Below are positions 34,738 to 46,271 of a DNA stretch of 64,000 nucleotides, one piece after another (the stretch's first letter is position 1; each line of letters opens with the position of its first letter). The position numbers were made by a program, and so were the translations under genes. A model generated the notes under the pieces. It had not been told where the DNA came from, did no database searches, and saw nothing but the letters and a program-made list of their open reading frames with translations. The DNA is from Cyclina sinensis (taxonomy: Eukaryota > Mollusca > Bivalvia > Venerida > Veneridae): assembly GCA_012932295.1 (NCBI GenBank), contig JAAONU010000010.1, forward strand, positions 27,835,348 through 27,899,347, in the 5' to 3' direction.

Positions 34738-37634
34738 ACTTATTACTACTCTTCTGATCTGCCACACGTGTATATGAAATTTCATCAGGTAATAAATAAA
34801 GATGAGGTCAAGCATTTCTAAATATTTATATGGGTTCTTGTTGATATTCATTTAAAAACAGTATAATGGTCCTATATTAATACACAATTTCGTAATAGGT
34901 TCTATTACTGTACTAACAATATACTTGAGACACAATATTATTAAAATTATACAGTGTAACACTGAATTGAATAATAGGAAAGAGTGAATTAGCAGTTCAC
35001 TGATATTTCAGTGCCTTTTTCATGCCTTGTATCAATACTTGTAGTAACATAATGAATTATATTGAAACCTGTCTGTGAAATGATATACTTATAAACAGGG
35101 TGATGTGGTATTTCCTTCTAAAAAGAACATTTTGTATACCCTTAGCATATCTCTAATGGTTAACCGTGGAAGTATTATGTTTGTTACAAATTAATAAAGG
35201 ACCAGGTTTTGAGATAGCAAATGTACAGTACAAGGTCATTTCCAGATATCTGCAGATTGATTTTCTTAATGTCATCTAATTCTTGTCAGATATTTAGAGA
35301 TGGGTAAAGCTGAAGGGGGTTAAATTTGCATATATATGTAAATCACTAAATGTTGAAACTCTACTTAGAGTCATATATGCCATTCCACCTTGGAAGATGA
35401 AACTGCAAATATCTATGTATGATGTCTTTCATAGCAACGCATGGTCTAGTGTTCGGGTACCCAACTATGACACCAGGTGGTTATGTCATGTAATCCAGAA
35501 AGTCATGAATATTCATTACCGAGATACTTGCAAACTGCAAGACAGCCAGTCTACCCTTACTCCCTGTCTCAGGAACCGGAACACGTGTACACTGATCCAC
35601 ATGGGCATGCGCACTCTACGGCTACCGACTGAGGACAATGTTTTTATAAATGATGCTTTCGCATAAGAATTTCCGTCACGTGACTACAGGGCAAACTGGG
35701 AAAATGTGTAAGATATGTTTATTTTCTGTATGTTTTTTTTTTTATTTCGGAAAAAGTTTCGAGTCCATTTGAAGGATGTATCAAGAAATGTCATTTCCTT
35801 TAAAAACGAATTAACACATTTCAGTTTTAAGCAGCATTTCACAAATAAATGAAACTATTTTTGTGAAGATAACAAGTTTAGGTAATTTTAGCGTTTGTAT
35901 AACCCTTTTCACACTTATGGCTTAATTCTGAACAACATCTGTTTAGAAATACTTATTTTGAAGACAAAAATCCCTCGGCATCACAAAAGTTCGTATATGA
36001 ACTTTTAATATGATAATGAATACTAAATTTAGTTCGCACTTGCGCATATCAAAATAGCACTTGAAAACCAGGTATAGAAACACGTGTCGGAACGCAGGAT
36101 TAAAACAGAAATCGGAAGAAGAGAGAATAGCGTCGAAAAAGGAATGAAGAAAAATAGAAATACAAGACATCCTTCCACAATAAAAAAAATCGATTAACAC
36201 ATTTGAGAGATTGACAAATGCTAAAACGTCGCTAATGCAAAAATGAACGACGAATAATTAATGGAAAACAACTTACTGAACTGTACTCGACGCCATGTTT
36301 GTTGATTTTTTTTGTTTTTTCGAATGTATCCGTTTGATCTAAAGGCGAAGTTTCATATGTAAACCAGAATTTTTTATTTTCGTTTTCGCATAAGGAGGTC
36401 ACAGTTTTTCACGCTTATAAAAAGCATTTTCTTCGTGTTTGCACCAAAATAAGAGCACGATTAGAAATAAAATACCTTTTATGCAGGAAACTTAGTTTTA
36501 TTTTTATGAAGTTTGTGAAATGCTGCTTTAAAGGTTATTAAGTTTGGATAATTTCTTTAATTCTCGTGTTGCTTATACTAAATAATTTTATCTTATCAAA
36601 AGTTGCCTCTTTTTGTTGATTGATTATTATTTCTATTTAATGATATACTTATATTTCTTTTCTTTTCAATAAAAATTCCCAACAAACAAGGTTGCTTTCT
36701 TTACACCTTCCATCTATACTTCCAGTATATTCTTTTTTAGTAATGTGTTAGTTTATGCTGATAAGGAGTTTCTACAAAAAAGTGTTTCGAGTTATCCCCT
36801 GTATATAAATTTATTTCCTCCGATACTGGAGAGCATAACATACTATTTTTTTTATTATGTGTCTTTTGTATTCACAGCGAGTGTCCTTCTTTCAAATGGA
36901 CTACTTTCTTGCACCCCAGAGGTGGATTTATAACCTTACATATGCATTTTCATGAAGATGTGTAAGATTCTTGAAAGGACTTCAAGGATTTCAACGTACA
37001 TAATATTTCAGTCCCCTGCTAATTTGCCATGAAGGTGAACACAAGCAGATAGTTGCTGGGCATATAGAGCTTTAAAATATTAGCACGTTGTCAGTTTATA
37101 AGAAAATGCGAAATATATAAGAGAACTGAATTACAAAATTAACGAATTCAAAATTTAATTTGCTAGTTTTCAGTTTTGCTGGTTATAGTTCATTTTGCTG
37201 TCTCTGTTTGACAAGGAGATAACAAAAACAAAAACTTTAGAAACAATATTTATCTGAATTCATAATGTACATTTAGAAATCTCGATTTATTTAATAAAAA
37301 CATGCATAGCTTATTCGGCTGCCATTACATATGAACTAGATATTCCCAAGAAAGGACAGAATCATCACGTGACATAAAACAGGGGTTGTTTAATTTTAGT
37401 TCTATATATGCATCATCCGATCAAGACAGAAATTCCTGAAATAAAGTAGAAAATAACGTTTTGTAACAAAAATTTCAATATTCTGTTTGACAAAAAACAA
37501 CCTTGTAGTTTTTAGCAACATTAAATATTTTAACTTAATTCAGTTAAGATAAAAGGAATTTTTTGAATGTGAATATTGTTCTGCAACAGCGAATATTTTG
37601 GAAATTGCAAGTAAATGTAATAGACTGAACAAAC
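34738..37634. other. no gene supported; 3' flank or intron of the antistasin-like locus
   Basis: If the exon at 37635-37841 splices onward, its next exon must lie here or beyond. I looked on the minus strand for another C-x-x-C-x-C module and found none. An open frame at 35397-35666 (+) has no recognisable family. Confidence 0.5.
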
Positions 37635-37841
37635 CTTTGCAGTCGCACACAGTGCATTTACTGCCATCTTGTTGTACAAATGGTGTGTCGGTGCATGTTA
37701 TTGGACAAACTCTATCATTCGATATAATACATGGATCTTTGACTTTGTGATACCGGATGTTATTTACTTCTATCACATCCGGCGGAAGTGTAGTTGTATG
37801 CCGTGACGCCATTGTTGGATCAGGCGTTGTTTCCCACTTTA
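37635..37841 (-). CDS. antistasin-like module exon 6 (most 3' seen)
   Basis: The exon encodes a Thr/Pro-rich linker and then one six-Cys module: C-I-I-S-N-D-R-V-C-P-I-T-C ... G-S-K-C-T-V-C-D-C. Antistasin-type domains are small disulfide-bonded modules of secreted proteins, often protease inhibitors. The acceptor is TTTCTGCAG ending at 37842 and leaves two bases before the first full codon. The donor is AAAG|GTTTGT after 37635. The length of 207 nt keeps phase 1 at both ends. Read through, the frame would add about 30 hydrophobic or mixed residues to a stop at 37540, which I think is intron. It lies downstream of the exon that carries stop plus AATAAA, so it belongs to an alternative longer transcript or to a neighbouring gene. 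Confidence 0.75.
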
Positions 37842-38182
37842 CTGCAGAAATGGAAAATGCAAACGTTTATTACTTAAAGAACGCGCTATTCCTCAACCGA
37901 AATTAACAAAATTATTTACAGCCGATTTTAAAAAGTCTTACTTTTGGTATTTTTAAAATCACGTTTCAGTTTATATTTATCTAAGACATCTTTTTAGAAC
38001 GAGAGACCAAATACTTACCTCGCAATTTATTTTTCAGACAAAAACAAAAACTTCCTTAACATACCACCTCCGTGGCAAAGCCTTGGGAAAGGTATTATGT
38101 ACGATTCCTCTAATCCGATTTTGACTGGCCTAGAACTAACGTTAGAATTTTCTCAATTTGAAGTATTTTCAAATCTAACTAC

Positions 38183-38338
38183 CATAATCGTCTTTGTTGC
38201 TGCAGACACAGAAATCACAAGTTATGTCCCCTTTTAATTGTAATACGGAACACTTGACGGAACAAAATCTATCCTCGAGACGACATGGATTGACAGGGGC
38301 CACATAATCCACAGGCCGGAAAGCCTCGCAAGTTAACA
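38183..38338 (-). CDS. antistasin-like module exon 5
   Basis: Encodes about 51 residues with C-E-A-F-R-P, then C-R-L-E-D-R-F-C-S-V-K-C and C-D-F-C-V-C. This is a cysteine layout like the other modules but with an extra leading Cys and a less typical loop. The acceptor is ATTTTCAG ending at 38339. The donor is TATG|GTAGTT, and the 156-nt length is phase 1 at both ends, so it splices in frame to 37635-37841. Without that splice the frame stops four bases later (TAG). It is the most diverged module of the six. Confidence 0.7.
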
Positions 38339-39365
38339 CTGAAAATGTCATTAAAGATTTTATGTAATTCGAACCTTACATGATGTTGCAGCCACTCAAC
38401 TTTAAAACGAAGTATTCTAGTAATTAGGTCTTTAAAAAGTCATAACAATTTTTTTTTAAATACTCGGAAAGGGTTTTTATATCGGTAAAAACTGCTTTTC
38501 ATTCAGTCAAAAGTAACCCATCAACGCAGCCAATATCCGTAATATGAATGTTAATTACAACTCGGCAAAGTGTAAAAAATTATAAAGAAGCAAAAGGGGG
38601 AAAATGACAGATCAAACTAACCTTCTAAAACAAGAGCAACCACTCTGAGCTTATAATTCATTTTTCTTAAAACTTAACCATCTATAATAATTCTTAAGCA
38701 CTGAATATCACAATAAAGTTAAATGCTAACACATATCATTTTCCTAATGAAATGTATCTAACAATTAATGTATTATAATCCACTTTTTTCTTTTCAAAAG
38801 TTAAGGAAGAGAAGTGATTAATTTCAAAACATTTGTAATTTGTACGAAATATTCCATTCATTAGGTTTAAATCAGTTCCTTATCACATCAACAAAGTAAG
38901 ACACGAAGTTCATGCTCTTGTTAGATGACGTCATCGGAAGCGTCTATTTATAGATATATTATAATACGCTAAAGAACATCAAATTACCCCAAAGGGGATT
39001 CACTGATGTCATTTTTAAAGATTGCATCCTTGTATTCCTTGTTACTGTTTCCTTTCTTTATTTTAGAAAGTGACCTATAAACCTTTAAACTTTTTTTTGT
39101 CAAGAAATGATTTAATTTCTATTTTCTCTATCTTTTATTAAATAGAAAACAATGCATTACTGACATGATATCGTGAGCAATGATAAGTTAACCTCTCCAC
39201 CCCTTTTGGACTGTCTAATATTTATTTACTGATGGAAATTCCAGGCGATGAGTCAGTGGCCAATTGAAAGGTTTTGACCTCATTGATCCAGAAACATTTT
39301 TGCAGTGATGTCACGATAAGAAGCAACTATAAGAGAAAACGATGAACAATAAGAAAGTGCAATTA

Positions 39366-39371
39366 TTTATT
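39366..39371 (-). promoter_or_regulatory. AATAAA poly(A) signal
   Basis: A canonical AATAAA on the minus strand, six bases past the stop codon of the 39378-39553 exon. It supports that exon as a transcript end, with an unusually short 3' UTR. Confidence 0.6.
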
Positions 39372-39377
39372 TTAAAG

Positions 39378-39553
39378 TCAATTTTCGCAAGCACAGAGAG
39401 GGCAGCCTTGTGAATCAGTTTTGTAGCCATTGTTACATATAACTGCACAGTCAAAGATTCCTGGACATGCAGTCACGTGATCCGTTACTATGGGAATGGT
39501 GTTTGTAGTGGGTGGGGCAGACGAAAACTTTCCAGGGGGGTCTGTAGCGTCAA
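39378..39553 (-). CDS. antistasin-like module exon 4, alternative last exon
   Basis: After a Thr/Pro-rich linker the exon encodes the best antistasin match in the window: C-P-G-I-F-D-C-A-V-I-C-N-N-G-Y-K-T-D, then G-C-P-L-C-A-C. It ends E-N and TGA at 39378-39380. The acceptor GTGTTTCAG ends at 39554 in phase 1. No donor-like GT follows the last Cys before the stop, and AATAAA lies just beyond. I read this as the last exon of a shorter secreted product. Skipping it would join 39884-40195 to 38183-38338 in the same phase. Confidence 0.8.
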
Positions 39554-39883
39554 CTGAAACACAGTTTAAGAGGTTACAAAATCAAAGAGAAGCTTAAAAA
39601 CATGTACTTACAGACTGGCGCACAAGTTAAAAGTATCTGGTGGCTATCATGTTTCGATTGTTACAATACATACACATTATAATTATTGAGACAAAGTATC
39701 ATCACTGTATGATAAAGAAAAAAATGCAAACAAAATTTTAAAATAAATTCTGCAACATCCATGCACATTTCAAATAATGGGATAAAAGAAATCACTCAGT
39801 AACAGTAAATGTAGTCATTAACAGGATATCTGGCTTTTTACTGTTTCAGAATGGACATGTTGATACTTATTACTCAAACACAC

Positions 39884-40195
39884 CATCACAATACCTGTAC
39901 ATATATTTTCCATAGTAACTATTATTTAAATTATTTGGGGTATCGATCATTGCTCCAGACAAACATTCACATAATGGGCAGCTTTGGTCATCGGTCTTGT
40001 AACCATAGTCACACACTTTCGTACAATAAAAAGTATCAAAGCATGAACGTATTCTTTTGGTTGTTGTACTTGGCGCATGCGTAGTAATTATAGGCCTTGT
40101 GATTGGCTGGAAATTTGTTTGAGTGTTTGTTACAGAAGGTTTCAGTGTAGTTGAAACCGACTGTTCGTTCAGTGTCTGTATGTAGGCCACCAGCT
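39884..40195 (-). CDS. antistasin-like module exon 3
   Basis: Encodes ~103 residues: a long Ser/Thr/Pro linker probably open to O-glycosylation, then C-F-D-T-F-Y-C-T-K-V-C-D-Y-G-Y-K-T-D and C-P-L-C-E-C. A tail of about 25 residues rich in Asn and Tyr follows. The acceptor is TTTCAACAG ending at 40196. I chose the donor GATG|GTGTGT (after 39884) because the resulting 312 nt keeps phase 1 at both ends. An earlier AG|GTATTG donor near 39896 would be phase 2 and would break the join. Confidence 0.78.
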
Positions 40196-40550
40196 CTGTT
40201 GAAACAGGTAAAGAAATATGACACAATTATCTTGCAGGTTTGTCTGTTAAATTAACAGTTTCTCACTTCAGAACGAAACAAATTATTGTGCAGCGGAGTT
40301 AACAAACATCTTGTTGCAATATTTTCTTTTATTACCCCAACTTATTATCTTACTAACATGTGTGATTTTCGACGCGTTGAAATCCACTTTAAATACCAAT
40401 GTACTAGTACAGATAAATCATCACTTTTTTTAGTAAAACTTTTGAGTAATTATGACACATCATACTACTTAATCGCCCCGACCCTCATATGAGTTATTAA
40501 ATAAAAAGATTTCTTAGAAAAACAATTGAACAAAAGCGTTATATGCAAAC

Positions 40551-40793
40551 CATTTCCGCACAGGCATTTAATGCAACCGTTGCTGTCTGCTATTCTTTCG
40601 CACCATGGCTGGGGCACGGGGCAAGTTGTTGGTGCTGGACGACAAGACTGACCCTGTTTTTGGGCACTTCCTGTCATTGGTGATTGGCCTCCTGTCAAGC
40701 CTGGGAACATTTGAGCCATCTGACCCATGGGATTCATACCCATTGGGCTCATACCACCGCTCATTGGGTTCATGCCACCCATAACGTTCATCC
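40551..40793 (-). CDS. antistasin-like module exon 2 with Met/Gly-rich linker
   Basis: The first ~35 residues are strongly Met/Gly/Pro-rich, with repeats of M-N-P-M-S-G-G-M and M-S-P-M-G-M type. A module follows: C-R-P-A-P-T-T-C-P-V-P-Q-P-W-C ... G-C-I-K-C-L-C. The acceptor is GTTTCAAACAG ending at 40794 and the donor is AATG|GTTTGC; 243 nt, phase 1 at both ends. The W-C pair in the third-Cys position is shared with the exon at 41292-41452, so those two modules are closest relatives. A Met-rich linker is unusual for this domain family. Confidence 0.78.
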
Positions 40794-41291
40794 CTGTTTG
40801 AAACACTGGTAATTATATAGCAAACAAATAACATGTAGATTAGAGCAGGAACACATTTGATTTAGTGTTTACTGATGACCACGATGTTGCAACCTTCATA
40901 TGAAAATATTTCATTCAGTGTTTTTAATAGACATTCAATAACCAAAAAATGTTCTGCAAATTCTTGAATGATCCATCTGAAAATGCACGCAAGGCAGCAA
41001 GGACAAGTCTGTAAGTGTTTAGGTTTAATATTTGATTTATTGTTTCACTCCTTAAACAGTGCTTCGTAACATATGTAATTTCTATGCTGCTGTCATGGAA
41101 ATATTTCTCTTCAGATGTTTTCTTAAGATGGTCTATATCAAATCACGACTACGAGCAGATGACTCACATTTGACAACCGTCGTGAATTTAATTGACAAAG
41201 TCATGAAAATATACACCAATTGTATGCAACACAATGTTCTGCAGTGTATTTTGTACAAAAAATAAAGGCACTTTTGATTATAAAACTATAC

Positions 41292-41452
41292 CCCCTGTGT
41301 TACAATGACATGCCACACATCCGTTTTCATCAACACTTCTGCCGCACCACGGTGCACAGGAAATCATTCTTGAAGAACATCCGGTAGCGTTTGTGTTATT
41401 CCCGGTTCCGGTGCCACGTTCATAAATGCAGAAAATGGATTTGGAAATTGTG
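41292..41452 (-). CDS. antistasin-like module exon 1 (first seen), frame uncertain at its 5' part
   Basis: Encodes C-S-S-R-M-I-S-C-A-P-W-C-G-R-S-V-D-E-N-G-C-V-A-C-H-C and ends at the phase-1 donor GGGG|GTATAG. The nearest good acceptor (TACTTCCAG, ending at 41453) gives 161 nt, which is phase 2 at the 5' side, unlike the other modules. In the alternative phase-1 frame the exon would start Q-F-P-N-P-F-S-A-F-M, which looks like a linker but runs into a stop before the module. So either the upstream exon ends in phase 2 or one base is gained or lost around 41395-41425. No signal-peptide exon was found upstream. Confidence 0.65.
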
Positions 41453-41904
41453 CTGGAAGTATATTAAAATCATCGCAGTAAGCAAATTGAATGTATTCTG
41501 TTTACGTGTATGTTTAATACATTGGCGAAAAACGGAAGGAAACAGACATGTTTGATACTGTATTGCATTTGTTTCATCTTACATGTGTCTAGGGCATGAA
41601 ACCTGCTTGCAGACAGGTATCATTTTAATGTAGGGTTGTTTGAGGTGTGAGATATACCTTGGGTATTACATTTACTATAAAACCTTTAGCAAAACGTTTG
41701 TTTCATCGTATATAAATTAGTTCTGACAACGTCTGTCATTTTATAAACTAATTATAATAAAAATGCAACACTCTCTGTTTGGTTCAAATGCCTATATAAA
41801 AAAATAAGATACCAAAATTACATTTCCACTTACAGTGACATAAATACATATTGCACTGGAGAAAGGACATACCATTTTAGTTTGAACAACAATCCGCGTC
41901 CTTA

Positions 41905-43075
41905 TCACGGAAGTATATAAGTAGCTTTAACATATAAAAGAGCGAACAGGTTGATATCACGGAAATATGTAAGTAGCTTGACATATAAAAGAGCGAACAG
42001 GTTAATATCACGGAAGTATATAAGTAGCTTAACATATAAAAGAGCGAACAGGTTGATATCACGGAAGTATGTAAGTAGCTTAACATATAAAAGAGCGAAC
42101 AGGTTGATATCACGGAAGTATGTAAGTAGCTTAACATATAAAAGAGCGAACAGGTTGATATCACGGAAGTATGTAAGTAGCTTAACATATAAAAGAGCGA
42201 ACAGGTTGATATCACGGAAGTATATAAGTAGCTTAACATATAAAAGAGCGAACAGGTTGATATCACGGAAGTATGTAAGTAGCTTAACATATAAAAGAGC
42301 GAACAGGTTGATATCACGGAAGTATGTAAGTAGCTTAACATATAAAAGAGCGAACAGGTTGATATCACGGAAGTATGTAAGTAGCTTAACATATAAAAGA
42401 GCGAACAGGTTGATATCACGGAAGTATGTAAGTAGCTTAACATATAAAAGAGCGAACAGGTTGATATCACGGAAGTATATAAGTAGCTTTATATATAAAA
42501 GAGCGAACAGGTTGATATCACGGAAGTATGTAAGTAGTTTGACATATAAAAGAGCGAACAGGTTGATATCACGGAAGAATGTTAGTAGCTTTACATATAA
42601 AAGAGCGAACAGGTTGATATCACGGAAGTATGTAAGTAGCTTAACATATAAAAGAGCGAACAGGTTGATATCACGGAAGTATGTAAGTAGCTTAACATAT
42701 AAAAGAGCGAACAGGTTGATATCACGGAAGTATGTAAGTAGCTTGACATATAAAAGAGCGAACAGGTTGATATCACGGAAGTATGTAAGTAGTTTAACAT
42801 ATAAAAGAGCGAACAGGTTGATATCACGGAAGTATGTAAGTAGCTTAACATATAAAAGAGCAAACAGGTTGATATCACGGAAGTATATAAGTAGCTTAAC
42901 ATATAAAATGGCGAACAGGTTGATATCACGGAAGTATATAAGTAGCTTAACATATAAAAGAGCAAACAGGTTGATATCACGGAAGTATATAAGTAGCTTA
43001 ACATATAAAAGAGCGAACAGGCTGATATCACGGAAGTATATAAGTAGCTTAGCATATAAAAGAGCGAACAGGTTG
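41905..43075. repeat. 51-bp minisatellite, about 22 units
   Basis: The unit runs from 'agcgaacagg', 'ttgatatcac' and 'ggaagtatgt' to 'aagtagctta' and 'acatataaaag'. Period 51 is divisible by three, so open frames of 390 codons (+) and 197 and 216 codons (-) appear with a 17-residue period. These frames have no non-repeat domain. Units differ by few bases ('atgtaag'/'atataag', 'cttaac'/'cttgac'). Each unit has a 'tataaaag' word on the + strand. Confidence 0.95.
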
Positions 43076-43206
43076 AAACGGTTAGGTCACATATTACTTT
43101 CATCAGCATTACTTTATTTTTAACTAATTTTTTAATCGTAAAGAAGTGTAAAGAATCTTGGTGTAGTACAGTGTTTTTTCTTGGAAGCAATCTGAGGCTT
43201 AAAAAA

Positions 43207-45850
43207 ATCTTTCTATATTTTAGCTGAAAAATTAGCACCACTTAGTAACGCGTTCAATTCCTTGTTTTCAAAATTGTTGATAAAAAGTTAATACTTAACT
43301 GAAACAACTGGTAATCTTGAAGGTATCTAGTATTGATTGTCCGATATATTTTACTAATATGTCTACTATATTGACGTGATATGTTCTAGTAATAGAAACA
43401 CAAAAATAATACCAGTTACTGTTCCATATATCAGGAGACATAAAAACACACAACGTAAGGTCGCCATCTTTGTTCTTTATGGTGAACTTTGGACGGTTTA
43501 TCATTGTTTGATAATTGACAATAAGGACACCTTAATCGACACCTGCCCTTTTGTCTTTGGACTTGAAACGATTACAGACTTAAATCATTTTAACTTTATC
43601 TTGGATTAATTCGTGTTAACTTATGTCTTGAAAGATATGTTAAGGCGTCTTTTATTTTCTTCTCAGCGAGAAATGAAAAGGAAAACGATAAGCGAAATCG
43701 CTCGTGAGTGGTGTATTAAAGAAACCAAAGGATTTTTTTCTTCTCAATTTATTAAATTTTAGTAACGTTATCTTTTAAAAGTACGACTTAGACTTGCTTA
43801 TTTGATTGTTCTTTGTCAAAAAGAATCTACTGTAGAGATGTGGTTGTTTTTTTTTTTATTTTTTTTCTAACTTAGTTGATCTATATATACATTTATGGTC
43901 TTTTTTCCACCTCTCTACTTTTTGAGTGTTTTGGGAGGCTGTGTTTTTGACTGTGTTTTATTTTTCCTGACAAGCGTTTCTCACTTATGATTTTTTCAAA
44001 ATATCAATATTTAGTCGTGACCTTTACTTTTTTAAAATTTTATATGGAAACGATGCATATCAGGCAAATGACCCAGAGACCGCGGGGTTTTGATAAATTT
44101 TGAAGAAATTTGGTTACCGGTAAATGATTTCGAAGACATACGTTTGTAAAGTATATAGCATTGCTGCAATAGAATGATTGTAACTACAACTTTCTCAACA
44201 CAAGAGAACCAAACGATTCTGGGTCGCTCACCTGAAAAAGGACTAGCAAACATATTGGGGCGCGCTAGCAATTGTTATATAAAAAATACAAAAGTTTTGC
44301 CCAGGGACTTTAGAGGGGAAGATATTGAAAGTTTTTCTTAATACAGTCTATGCAAAAAGTAACCCCTCGGGTAGGGCCATGATTTGTATAATCTTGATAG
44401 AGGTATACTAGATGATGTTAGATGCCATGGCAACCAGAATGGTACAGGAATTCGTTTTTCTTGTATAATATTGAAAGCAGATTATCCAATGATCATTGCT
44501 GCGAAGTGTTATAGCAATTGACCTTATGCTTTAGAGAAGAAGATTTTATTTTTTCCTATAAGATCTATGCAAAATGAAGTGACAGCTAAGGTGGGGCCAG
44601 TTTTGATCCTGGAGCTATGGCATTTATGATATTTGTAGAGCTCTACTAAATAATGCTTTAAATAAAAATTCTAAGCTCTTTGCCTACACAGACCTATTTT
44701 TTTCCCTTTCAGATGCCATGGCGACCATAGATCTGAATGTAATTTAATTTTTCGTACAATCTAGAAAGAGAACCATCAAATGACCATAGATTTTGAAATC
44801 TTTTCCTGTAACAGTTTATGCAAAAGGAAGTGACCCCCTACGGCAGGGCTAATTCTGACCACCTGGTACGATTTTGGCATAGGTCGACTAGATGATTCTA
44901 CATACCAGAACCTTAGCTTTACGCCTTTCGTTTTCAGACAAAAATATCTTGAATGTTTTTTTTTTCTATTCAGCTGTCATGGCAACACGAATTATGCATG
45001 GGATTTTATCTATCATACAATTTTAAATGGATACCATCCAAAGATCATTTATGTGAAGGTTTCTTTTGCATTAAGCCAGATGGTATAGGAGGAGATGTTT
45101 TTGAAAGTACCTGTGGACAATGAACGAAAGAAAATACTTACTCTATTTGATTAGCATACATTTTCAACATACTCCTTCAAAAGTTTGATGGGGATTGGTT
45201 TCAAGATGTTAAAATTTAGGAAAAGACTAGCTGATGGACATTGTCAACAGCTCATTGTGCAAGATATTCCTATAAATAATTGGGTTTTAACAAAATACGA
45301 AATACTCTTTTCACAAACGTGTTTTATTGATTACAAAAAATATGTAAAAAGGAGTTTAAATTTAAATAATCAAGCGATAACATATCAACATCCTTTCTCA
45401 ATGATATGGTAAGGCCTTTATTTACAATGACTTACAGCAGTTTTGCATTTGACAATCAATATAAAAGTAAAGAAAATATATTTAAAACTGTCAAACATAT
45501 ACAATATTTGCAAGTTTCAAAAGACCTAAAATACATGTACCAAAAACTTGCTACTAGTGCACATCTCACAAAATCTCGTGGCATGTAGATAATATTTCAC
45601 AAAATCTATCTTGCATTATATATCAAATATCTTCAAAACTACTCAAATCTTATGATAACAAATTGTATCATGCATTGATTTCAACAAAATGATACCTCAC
45701 ATATCAAATTCGGACGATAACTGTAAAACAAAAAGTTTATACAAAGAAAATGCCCCTATCTTCCAATGAATGTGTGAAATACGTCCGTATATCCTCATTT
45801 TGTCCAAATTAAAATCAGAATTTCTACAATACATTCAGTATTTTTACAGT
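43207..45850. repeat. segmental duplication, copy C (partner 56328-62405)
   Basis: Collinear blocks shared with 56328-56650, about 57440-57560, 60120-60215 and 61270-62405. Anchors include 'ttcaaaattgttgataaaa', 'gtaaggtcgccatc'/'ctaaggtcgccatc', 'tttgtcaaaaa', 'gggtcgctcacctga'/'ggtcgctgacctga' and 'ttcaaaagacctaaaata'. No gene is seen in it; the frames at 45185-46324 match no family and are not kept in copy D. Confidence 0.85.
44300..45000. repeat. ~235-bp degenerate repeat, three units
   Basis: Recurring words are 'tctatgcaaaa', 'agtgac' or 'agtaacccc', 'gggcc', 'gatgccatggcaacc' or 'gatgccatggcgacc', and 'atccaatgatcat' or 'atcaaatgaccat', starting near 44340, 44560 and 44815. Copy D has about one unit (61520-61740). 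Such units are common in bivalve DNA, from general knowledge. Confidence 0.6.
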
Positions 45851-46271
45851 AAAACATTGTTTTTTAATTTTATGTTTCTAAAATATGATAATGATCATCA
45901 CCTGTTATGGACAAATGTTAACTTCTCGTGTGCTTATACATTGTTTTTCATTGGCTCATAATGACATTTTAATATGTTATATGTTAAATCTTCTCAGTTT
46001 TGATCAGTTACCAAGAAACCCTAAAAAAGACGTATTTAATTTCACAGAAAAAAATGTTTGTTCCTTGGAAATTACAGCACATTCTATTTAGTATCAATAT
46101 TAACAAAGATATTTAGGTATCCATGCCCTTCCGTATCTCAAAACACATTTTTACAATCTGGTAATTATGTTACAGGAACAAAAAGTATGTGCACTGAATG
46201 TCCCACACCAGCAGATACATTTACTTTAAACAAAATACTCTTTTATCATCTATATACAAATTATAAAACAG

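Noticed and set aside
35397..35666. 89-codon frame (+)
   Set aside because: No family recognised, no splice or promoter support; left as unsupported.
41951..43123. 390-codon open frame (+) and two ~200-codon frames (-)
   Set aside because: They are produced by a 51-bp tandem repeat whose length is a multiple of three; the translated repeat has no domain and both strands are open.
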